Part shown: positions 47,451 to 53,899 of the stretch, piece after piece
Layout: each line of letters starts with the position of its first letter
How positions within the stretch are numbered: position 1 is the first letter of the stretch
Assembly: GCA_041399065.1 (NCBI GenBank)
Contig: JAWKTN010000005.1
Span: 434,001 to 498,000, forward strand
Length of the DNA stretch: 64,000 bases
From: JAGQPD01 sp020426865
Lineage (GTDB): Bacteria; Planctomycetota; Planctomycetia; Pirellulales; Pirellulaceae
Direction of reading: 5' to 3'
Position numbers and translations under genes: made by a program
Notes under the pieces: generated by a model
What the model was told of the DNA's origin: nothing
Databases searched by the model: none
The model's input: the letters and a program-made list of their open reading frames with translations, nothing else

Positions 47451-48392
47451 ATGCCTCGCGGGAAATACTTCAGCAACGTCACGGAAACCATTGGCAACAC
47501 GCCAATGATCAAGATCAACCGGTTGGTACCCGAGGGTCAGGCAACGGTCTATGCCAAATGCGAATTCTTCCAGCCGCTCAATAGTGTCAAGGACCGGATT
47601 GGCGTGGCCATGATCGAAGCGGCCGAACGCGAAGGGATCCTGAACAAGGACTCGCATGTGATCGAACCGACCAGCGGCAACACGGGGATCGCCCTGGCGT
47701 TCGTCTGTGCCGCCAAGGGATATCGCCTAACGTTGACCATGCCCGAATCGATGTCGTTGGAACGCCGAGCGTTGCTGCGCGCATTGGGTGCGAACCTGGT
47801 CCTTACTCCCGCGGCCGACGGCATGAAAGGAGCGATCAATGCGGCTGGTGACCTGGTTGCCAAGGAAGAAAACGCCTGGATGCCGCAACAGTTCGAAAAC
47901 GCAGCCAACCCAGCAATCCACGAAGCCACAACAGGTCCGGAGATTTGGGAAGATTCGGGTGGTCAGATCGACGCCATCGTGGCCGGCGTCGGCACCGGAG
48001 GGACGATCACCGGCGTGGCACGATACATCAAAAAGCAAAACCCCAACTTCAAGGCAATTGCCGTCGAACCGATCGCCTCACCGGTGATCAGTGGCGGCCA
48101 ACCCGGCAAACACCGGATTCAGGGAATCGGTGCCGGATTCGTTCCCAAGAACCTGGATACCAACCTCGTTGACGATGTCGTGCAAGTTGATGACGAGATC
48201 GCTTTCGACTGGGCCCGTAAACTGGCTCAGCAAGAAGGGATCATGGCGGGGATCAGCAGCGGTGCCAACATGTGGGCCGCCGCTCAGGTTGCCGCTCGAC
48301 CCGAATTCAAGGGGAAACGTATTGTGACCATTATGTGCAGCCTTGGCGAACGCTACTTGTCCACACCGCTGTTCGGCGGCTTGACCGGCTGA
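47451..48392 (+). CDS. cysK: Cysteine synthase A
   Basis: A 313-residue PLP enzyme that makes L-cysteine from O-acetylserine and sulfide. The start has AAGGGA about nine bases upstream. K47 in PLNSVKDRIG is the PLP lysine. EPTSGNTGIALA (T74-T78) is the substrate/PLP loop and GVGTGGTITG is the phosphate-binding loop. SGANMWAA and the C-terminal GERYLSTPLFGGL are also typical. Length and motifs match CysK rather than cystathionine beta-synthase; no regulatory extension is present. The bcp gene follows 55 bases later on the same strand and may be co-transcribed, which would link sulfur supply to thiol peroxide defence. Confidence 0.96.
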   Translation: MPRGKYFSNVTETIGNTPMIKINRLVPEGQATVYAKCEFFQPLNSVKDRIGVAMIEAAEREGILNKDSHVIEPTSGNTGIALAFVCAAKGYRLTLTMPESMSLERRALLRALGANLVLTPAADGMKGAINAAGDLVAKEENAWMPQQFENAANPAIHEATTGPEIWEDSGGQIDAIVAGVGTGGTITGVARYIKKQNPNFKAIAVEPIASPVISGGQPGKHRIQGIGAGFVPKNLDTNLVDDVVQVDDEIAFDWARKLAQQEGIMAGISSGANMWAAAQVAARPEFKGKRIVTIMCSLGERYLSTPLFGGLTG

Positions 48393-48447
48393 AACTGTCT
48401 TTGCTGAAACTGTTTTTCCGCGGGAGTTCGCAGGAGATCGTTACGCC

Positions 48448-48927
48448 ATGAGCGATTGGATTGAACCAGGAAAGGCCGCCCCCGCCTTCACGCTGGCGGC
48501 CGACGACGGATCGAAAGTCAAATTGGCCGACCTGAAGGGCAAACCGGTCGTCCTCTACTTTTATCCCAAAGACGATACGCCCGGTTGTACGCGTGAAGCA
48601 TGCGCGTTCCGCGATCGCAGTAAGGAACTGGCGAAGCTGGGAGTCCAGGTCTTGGGCGTCAGTCCGGACGACGTCGCCAGCCATGTCAAGTTCCGTGACA
48701 AGTACGCGCTCAACTTCCCACTGCTGGCCGACGTCAAACACGAGATCGCCGAAAAATACGGCGCTTGGCGAGAAAAGAATATGTATGGCAAAAAATCGAT
48801 GGGCGTGCAACGCAGCACCTATCTGATTGATGCCGCTGGTAAAGTCGCGAAGGTATGGAAACGCGTGCAAGTCGACGGTCACGATCAGCAAGTGATCGAT
48901 GCCGTGAAGGAATTGCTCGAGAATTGA
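48448..48927 (+). CDS. bcp: Thiol peroxidase, Bcp/PrxQ-type peroxiredoxin
   Basis: A 159-residue AhpC/TSA-family protein that reduces peroxides with thioredoxin. An AGGAG site lies ten bases before the ATG. YPKDDTPGCTREACAFRD holds the peroxidatic Cys (C47) and a resolving Cys five residues on (C52), the PrxQ/Bcp arrangement. GVSPDDVASHVKFRDKYAL and the late RSTYLIDAAGKV strand are also standard. No signal peptide, so it is cytoplasmic. It follows cysK by 55 bases. Confidence 0.96.
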   Translation: MSDWIEPGKAAPAFTLAADDGSKVKLADLKGKPVVLYFYPKDDTPGCTREACAFRDRSKELAKLGVQVLGVSPDDVASHVKFRDKYALNFPLLADVKHEIAEKYGAWREKNMYGKKSMGVQRSTYLIDAAGKVAKVWKRVQVDGHDQQVIDAVKELLEN

Positions 48928-48972
48928 CGAGGGACGGCACCGGAGCCACGATGCGGTATGCGGTTTGGAAAA

Positions 48973-48990
48973 ACGGCTGGGGACAGCCGT
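48973..48990 (-). terminator. Probable hemH terminator built from the palindromic repeat
   Basis: On the minus strand, about 30 bases past the hemH stop, ACGGCTG and CAGCCGT pair around a TCCC loop and are followed by TTTT. This looks like an intrinsic terminator. The same element belongs to the dispersed palindrome family seen at 36449 and 39768. A second imperfect copy (gggacagccgcggg) lies beside it at 48998-49012. Confidence 0.65.
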
Positions 48991-49020
48991 GGGACTTTGG
49001 GACAGCCGCGGGACTTTGGC

Positions 49021-50076
49021 CTAAAAGGCATCCTGACCGGCAACGGTAGGTTTCGGTGGCGTCGCCGGCCGGCCGGAAAGGCAACAGTCGACCGGGCAAA
49101 AATCGTGGCTGGCACCCGCCTGCCCCACCGCCTCCCGCGCACCTGTGTCATGAATCCGCTCCAGGATCAATCGGCACACGCCTGATACGAATTGCGGATG
49201 GGTCCCCACCGTTTTCGCGCGTGCCATCTGGATCCCTAATTCATCGCATAACTGCTGGGCCTCGGTATCAAGGTCGAACAACACTTCCATGTGATCGGAC
49301 ACAAAACCGATCGGAACGACGACCAGGTGCTGGACGTTATGTGCCGGCAATTCGCGGATCGCGTCGCAGATATCGGGTTCCAGCCACGGTTGCGTTGGCG
49401 GACCACTGCGGCTTTGATAGACCAGCTTCCAGTTCTCATGCCCCAACTCGGTCGCCACCAGCGAACATGCCTCTTCCAACTGAGCAACATAGCGACACGT
49501 TGCGGACATAGTTAGAGGGATGCTATGAGCGGTGAAGAGGATCGGGGCAGTGGAACGAGCTTCGTCGGGGATCGCGTCGAGTGCTTCGGCCAATCGCTCG
49601 CACGTGGCAGCGATGAACCCCGGATGATTGTAGTAGGCGCGAATCTTGTCAATCTGCGGGGCACCTTCTCCCACAACGGCACGTGCGGCGGCCAAATCCT
49701 CGCGGTACTGACGGCATCCCGAGTAGGAACTGAAGGCAGATGTCACGAAAGCCAACGCTTTCTTGATGCCATCGTCTGCCATGCGTTGCATCGTATCGGT
49801 CAGCAGCGGATGCCAATTGCGATTGCCCCAATAGATGGGCAGTTGACACCCAGCATCGCGCAAGGATGCCTCGACCGCCGTGATCAGCTTCCGATTCTGT
49901 CGGTTGATGGGACTGACACCGTCGAAATGATAGTAGTGCTCGGCAACCTCCAGCATCCGTTCGCGTGGTACATTTTTCCCGCGCAATACGTTCTCGAGAA
50001 ACGGCATCACATCGTCGTGGCCCTCTGGCCCTCCGAACGAGACAAACAAAATCGCATCGTAGTTATGATTCGTCAC
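49021..50076 (-). CDS. hemH: Ferrochelatase
   Basis: A 351-residue protein from a GTG (50076) with AAGGA six bases upstream. It inserts Fe2+ into a porphyrin in heme synthesis. FVSFGGPEGHDDVMPFLENV at the N-terminus, YWGNRNWHP, PILFTAHSIP with the conserved active-site His, SRSGPPTQPWLEPD and PIGFVSDHMEVLFDLD are the family motifs. The extension near the C-terminus contains CPVDCC, which could contribute to a [2Fe-2S] cluster as in some bacterial ferrochelatases; this is a guess from the cysteines alone. Whether it prefers protoporphyrin IX or coproporphyrin III cannot be read from the sequence. Confidence 0.93.
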   Translation of the reverse strand: MTNHNYDAILFVSFGGPEGHDDVMPFLENVLRGKNVPRERMLEVAEHYYHFDGVSPINRQNRKLITAVEASLRDAGCQLPIYWGNRNWHPLLTDTMQRMADDGIKKALAFVTSAFSSYSGCRQYREDLAAARAVVGEGAPQIDKIRAYYNHPGFIAATCERLAEALDAIPDEARSTAPILFTAHSIPLTMSATCRYVAQLEEACSLVATELGHENWKLVYQSRSGPPTQPWLEPDICDAIRELPAHNVQHLVVVPIGFVSDHMEVLFDLDTEAQQLCDELGIQMARAKTVGTHPQFVSGVCRLILERIHDTGAREAVGQAGASHDFCPVDCCLSGRPATPPKPTVAGQDAF

Positions 50077-50382
50077 GGGCGGTCCTTGGCAGAAAAAACG
50101 CAGGTCAAGTAGCTACACCGATACCGAGCACAATGAGCCGATGGCCGACCGGTCGGTCCGTAAGCTACTTTAGAGGTTACCCACGACCCTGACAACCGTT
50201 TCCTGTGCGATGGCGCACGCCGGTGATGCGACCGGGCTGCTCGACAGACCACGGCCCTGGCAAGGGTACCCAGGCGGCCGCACACCGCCGCAATCTTGGC
50301 AGGATGCACCGCCGGGCGAATGAATGTTGCGCCGGAATGACTCAATGGTTGTCCCGCTCCGTTTTGCAGGCTAAAATGGACT
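50077..50382. other. Intergenic region upstream of hemH
   Basis: About 306 bases. It should hold the hemH promoter on the minus strand and the promoter of the vapB-like remnant on the plus strand. No further feature was recognised. Confidence 0.4.
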
Positions 50383-50592
50383 CATGAGGACGAATGCCGT
50401 GGAACGAATTGAAATCTCGAATACCGACATTAGCCTTTCGGACGTTGTCACACATGTGTCGCGCGACCGTGTGACAATCGAATTGTCCGACGGGCAAATT
50501 CCATTGGCAAGGATCGTTCCAATTGCCAGAACGTAAACAATGACTGAACTGGCTCGAGCGCTGCGAGATTGCAACAGATTGGGGGACGGCGC
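50383..50592 (+). pseudogene. Broken Phd/YefM-type antitoxin remnant (vapB-like)
   Basis: An ATG at 50383 opens a 50-residue frame, MRTNAVERIEISNTDISLSD... ending LARIVPIART, then TAA at 50533-50535. The pattern 'VERIEIS.....L.DVV..V....V.IEL..G..PLARI.PI' is that of short VapB/Phd-like antitoxins. In the same frame after the stop it continues TMTELARALRDCNRLGDGAE, which resembles the usual C-terminal half of these antitoxins. The gene therefore seems to carry a nonsense mutation. The frame then runs into the toxin sequence at about 50592, with the antitoxin end and toxin start missing. A 50-residue DNA-binding product might still be made. Confidence 0.65.
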
Positions 50593-50952
50593 GGAACGGT
50601 CGACTTGGGAAAATGGTCCGGTTACGGCGAACCAGCAATCAGTGTGGTCACTCAATCCAAATTGATGGTTGGCGTGCATCGTGCAAACCCGCCGCAACGC
50701 AAAGAAAAAAGGGGACGTTTCGTTCAGGCCGTGATTACGAATGTGTCAATTCTTCCGATCGATTCCCAAATCGCCGACGTTCATACCCAAATTGCTTCAA
50801 TACTCAGTGAATCGGGGCTTACGATTGGGCCGCATGACAATTGGATCGCCGCAACTGCCATCACCTATGACTACGATTTACTAGCGACCAACGCCAATGA
50901 GTTTCGCCGAGTGCCGAACCTACGCGTGATTGATTATTTGGATACGACTTGA
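50569..50952 (+). pseudogene. N-terminally truncated PIN-domain (VapC-like) toxin remnant
   Basis: The frame RRGTVDLGKWSGYGEPAISV...VDYLDTT is VapC-like from about the middle of the first helix onward: SVVTQSKLMVGVHRA, IGPHDNWIAATAI and LLATNANEFRRVPNL. The N-terminal strand with the first catalytic Asp ('LDTNVLI') is absent. The position normally occupied by the catalytic Glu in 'SVVTxSELLVG' is Lys. Two of the metal-binding acids are therefore gone, so nuclease activity is not expected. It lies directly against the antitoxin remnant, consistent with a deletion that removed the junction of a vapBC operon. Confidence 0.7.
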
Positions 50953-51002
50953 TTCGATAGCTTGCGGCCGCCCTTGCCCCAAAGGGAATAGGTCCAGATG
51001 AC

Positions 51003-51335
51003 ATGATCCCAGAAGGGATTTCGTTTGACATCGCAAACCCGAAGTTCCGCCAGTTCAAGAATGGCGACGACATTCGGGAGTACACGCTTGAAGGTGGCGA
51101 TATCACGGTCGATTGGGTGAACGGCAAAGGAGCATCGTCGATGATGAAATCCATTCTCGACGCGGACGGAGCGGGAGTGATGAGGATTTCCGGCTACGTG
51201 ACTGACAAACTCGGTGACGCATCAAACGCTGCCTTGCAGCGTTTCGTTGACCGAATGGCAAGAGAACTTGGTGATGGTTGGAAAGCAATCATTGAGGTCA
51301 GGGGAGAACGACGATTCTTGATCTTTACAAAGTAG
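51003..51335 (+). CDS. Unrecognised 110-residue protein, possible orphan toxin domain
   Basis: MIPEGISFDIANPKFRQFKN, followed by GGDITVDWVNGKGASSMMKS, LDADGAGVMRISGYVTDKL and a last strand IEVRGERRFLIFTK. I do not recognise the family. The same frame stays open upstream of the ATG back to a stop at 50958-50960, and would encode LAAALAPKGIGPDDM. That makes the start uncertain and suggests the domain may once have been the C-terminal end of a longer protein. The next gene starts ten bases after its stop. The two-gene layout beside a vapBC remnant resembles an orphan polymorphic-toxin tip with its immunity gene; this is inference from context only. Confidence 0.55.
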   Translation: MIPEGISFDIANPKFRQFKNGDDIREYTLEGGDITVDWVNGKGASSMMKSILDADGAGVMRISGYVTDKLGDASNAALQRFVDRMARELGDGWKAIIEVRGERRFLIFTK

Positions 51336-51344
51336 GTGATGTCT

Positions 51345-51686
51345 ATGACTGACATACGTGAAATGGAACTTCAGCGCTGGACTTCCGGTATGCCAACCAA
51401 GTATCCACCAGCAGACGAGTTGTTCTTGCGAGCCGCGACAGATGCCGGTTTTGAAGCGTTTACCCACGTTGGCGGCCTTTTTGGAGCACAAGCCGCGAAC
51501 CGAGCTGTGCAAATCATACACAGAGGGCGCGGACGCAAGTGGGAGGTCATTTTTATGGAGCATGATGCGGATATGGTGACTACGACGACCACTGACCTTG
51601 AGCAAATGACGATTACGATGCTAAGCTGGCTCTCTGGAAGGTCGCTAACCGCAAAGGAGGATTCGGTTCGAGCCGTAGCGGGTTGA
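51345..51686 (+). CDS. Unrecognised 113-residue protein, possible immunity partner
   Basis: Starts at 51345 (or 51339 or 51336, in the same frame), ten bases after the previous gene's stop. The sequence MTDIREMELQRWTSGMPTKY...FEAFTHVGGLFGAQAANRAV...WEVIFMEHDADMV is acidic and probably cytoplasmic, with no signal peptide. I do not recognise it. The tight spacing argues for co-expression with the upstream gene. If that gene encodes a toxin, this would be its immunity protein, but nothing in the sequence proves it. Confidence 0.55.
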   Translation: MTDIREMELQRWTSGMPTKYPPADELFLRAATDAGFEAFTHVGGLFGAQAANRAVQIIHRGRGRKWEVIFMEHDADMVTTTTTDLEQMTITMLSWLSGRSLTAKEDSVRAVAG

Positions 51687-52116
51687 TGCCAGGGGGGTGT
51701 AAGGGCGGCTGGCAGTCGCGGTGTTCGCAATGCAAATCCGCTAACGGCCGCTCAGCAACAACAGATTCGTGGCTTCGTAGACGACCCTTGCCTCTCTCAA
51801 TTTGACGTCGTGATGAACAGAGGCCCATCACGACTCGTGGAATTCGACGACTTCAGCGTCATTAACATCGGACCTGACGCGTTTCCCGTTGCTGGTTGAG
51901 GGTATCATAGACCATCGTAACAGAAGGAAACCAGTACCTGGTGTTGACAGTCGAATGCGAGAAACTGGACAGAATAGTTCGGTCACTTGCATCAACGCTC
52001 GCCATTCCTACATTCAGCGGATCTCATTCTATCCGCTGCACGCATGGAATATGAGCACGCTCATAATATATGACTGCCGGCTGGTCGCGATGGCCGGGTA
52101 TTCCTGCAGGCAGTGG
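51687..52116. other. Intergenic region with a perfect hairpin
   Basis: About 430 bases between the possible immunity gene and the 3' end of corA. GTCGTGATG (51807-51815) and CATCACGAC (51826-51834) form a perfect 9-bp inverted repeat with a ten-base loop and no T-run on either side. It could be a weak terminator or a protein-binding dyad. No gene was recognised. Confidence 0.5.
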
Positions 52117-53244
52117 CTACCATCGCTTCCAGCGAAAGAAGGCGTACATTCCCACGCCGCTGAGGCCCATCAGCAATAACGCAATCGGATAGCCGTAGTA
52201 CCAATGCAGTTCCGGCATGTTCCAAGGCGAATCCTGATGGTCGAAGTTCATGCCGTACAATCCGGTGATGAACCCCAGCGGCAAGAAGATCGTCGAAATC
52301 ACTGTCAACACCTTCATGACTTCATTCATCCGAAAACTGATCGCTGACATGTGCAAGTCCCGAACATCCGCACACGTTTCACGATACGTTTCGACCAATT
52401 CGATCAATTGGACCACGTGGTCATACACGTCGCGGAGATAGACAAGCGTCACCGGCGAGAGCAGCTCACTAGAATTGTGCAACAGGTGATTGAGCATGTC
52501 CCGATGTGGCCATAACACGCGGCGCATCATCCGAAGATCGTTCTTCGTGTCGTGTATCTCTTCCATGATGCGAGGAATTCCCTTGATGCGACTTTGCGCC
52601 AACACCCGATCCTCCAGTCGATCGAGCTGCTCACCCATCGCGTCGAGCACAGGAAAGTAACCGTCCACGATCGCGTCGATTAGTGCATACGCCAAATAAT
52701 CGGCACCACTATTGCGCAACGTCCCCGTCGGATCTTTCAACCGAGCATGGATCTCTTCAAACGCCGGAATCGGACGCTCGCACCAGGTAATGACAATCGA
52801 TTTGCCAAGATATATTCCCACCTGATGAGAATCGAAATGGCTGTTCATCTCGGCACAGCGAGCCACCAGGAACAAGTATTGGTCGTACGTTTCCGTCTTG
52901 GCTCGCTGATGCGCGTTCACAATGTCTTCCAACGCCAGACGGTGAATCCCAAAGGCCCGACCAATCTCGGCAATCAACTGCGTACTTCCCAAGCCCGCCA
53001 CATTGATCCAGGTGACCCGCCGCTCCGCGACTCGCTCGACACATCTCTGAACGTCGGTTACCGTCAACTCAACCAGCTCCCGCTGGTCGTAGTTGATCAT
53101 CGTAATCGTCGTTTCCGCCGCTTGCGGATCCGACACCAACGTCCCGGGACTGGCCCCCGGTCGACTCCGTTTCCGCAATCGATGCAACCTCCGCAACCGC
53201 CGTATATGCCTCGTACTCACCCCACTCCTCCCGCAAAACCGCAT
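52117..53244 (-). CDS. corA: CorA-type magnesium/cobalt transporter
   Basis: About 375 residues from the ATG at 53244, which has GGGAG ten bases upstream; an ATG at 53274 is possible. The long N-terminal cytoplasmic domain includes TWINVAGLGSTQLIAEIGRAF, FGIHRLALEDIVNAHQRAK and a helix with YFPVLDAMGEQLDRLEDRVL. Two C-terminal membrane helices follow, and the first ends in the signature GLYGMNF. The last residues FFRWKRW are basic and cytoplasmic, as in CorA. It forms a pentameric Mg2+ (or Co2+/Ni2+) channel in the inner membrane. The N-terminal ~50 residues are basic and serine-rich and not conserved in the family. Confidence 0.94.
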   Translation of the reverse strand: MRFCGRSGVSTRHIRRLRRLHRLRKRSRPGASPGTLVSDPQAAETTITMINYDQRELVELTVTDVQRCVERVAERRVTWINVAGLGSTQLIAEIGRAFGIHRLALEDIVNAHQRAKTETYDQYLFLVARCAEMNSHFDSHQVGIYLGKSIVITWCERPIPAFEEIHARLKDPTGTLRNSGADYLAYALIDAIVDGYFPVLDAMGEQLDRLEDRVLAQSRIKGIPRIMEEIHDTKNDLRMMRRVLWPHRDMLNHLLHNSSELLSPVTLVYLRDVYDHVVQLIELVETYRETCADVRDLHMSAISFRMNEVMKVLTVISTIFLPLGFITGLYGMNFDHQDSPWNMPELHWYYGYPIALLLMGLSGVGMYAFFRWKRW

Positions 53245-53402
53245 GACGCAAAGCTCCCCCCCACGCTCTTCCATCAGGCTGTTGTTTTACGCGGACTTGC
53301 CCCCCCTCGCCAGCTCAACCGCCGCCCCTCACGTGCCGAAACACCGAACAGCCGGTCGAAAGCACCGCCTTGCGGCCCGCGGAAAAATCTCCGCCGCCCC
53401 TC

Positions 53403-53478
53403 TTGACATCCGTCTCCCACCCACTACTATAAAACCAAATCTACAAAACCAAACATTAAAATGGGAAGGGAGATTCCC
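53403..53478 (+). promoter_or_regulatory. Likely promoter and dyad upstream of the blaI-type gene
   Basis: TTGACA (53403-53408) is a perfect -35 box. The -10 could be TACTAT (53425, spacer 16) or TATAAA (53428, spacer 19). Further on, GGGAAgggagaTTCCC (53463-53478) is a 5-bp dyad just before the AGGAGG ribosome-binding site (53481-53486). BlaI-family repressors often bind dyads in their own promoter, so this is a candidate operator. Confidence 0.5.
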
Positions 53479-53494
53479 GTAGGAGGAAAACGAA

Positions 53495-53899
53495 ATGGCG
53501 AGGCCGAAAGCGAAAGAGCTGACGCAGCGGGAATTGGACATTATGCACGTCTTTTGGCAGGACGGAGGCGAATTGACGGCTCCGGATGTGCGTGACCGAC
53601 TGGCTGACCAGGGGAGCGACCTGGCGTATACGACGGTCGCCACATTGGTGCGAATTCTGGTGGAAAAAGAATGCCTTGTGCAGACCAACGAGCAGCGTCC
53701 TTTTTCTTACAAGGTTGCGCGTACCTTTGATGAAATCTCCGGCCGGATGCTGGGCGACGTCCTACAGCGGGTGTTTCAAGGGTCACGTGAGCAGTTGCTG
53801 GTACGGCTGTTTGGCCAGCAAAAGAAGCTGACGGCGTCCGAGCGAGCAGCGTTGGAGCAGATACTCCACGAACAGAAAAGGAACCAATCGGATGTTTGA
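53495..53899 (+). CDS. BlaI/MecI/CopY-family transcriptional repressor
   Basis: A 134-residue winged-helix protein with AGGAGG nine bases before its ATG. LTQRELDIMHVFWQDGGELTAPDVRDRLA with AYTTVATLVRILVEKECL is the DNA-binding domain of the BlaI family. The C-terminal half (LGDVLQRVFQGSREQLLVRL) is the dimerisation helix region. In bla/mec systems this repressor is cleaved after the partner peptidase senses a signal. Its stop overlaps the start of the M56 peptidase gene by eight bases, the usual arrangement of the two-gene sensor unit. No beta-lactamase gene is nearby, so the signal here is probably not an antibiotic. Confidence 0.93.
   Translation: MARPKAKELTQRELDIMHVFWQDGGELTAPDVRDRLADQGSDLAYTTVATLVRILVEKECLVQTNEQRPFSYKVARTFDEISGRMLGDVLQRVFQGSREQLLVRLFGQQKKLTASERAALEQILHEQKRNQSDV

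Noticed and set aside
51889..52179. A 96-residue plus-strand frame
   Set aside because: It runs into the 3' end of corA on the other strand and lacks a start signal or recognisable sequence.
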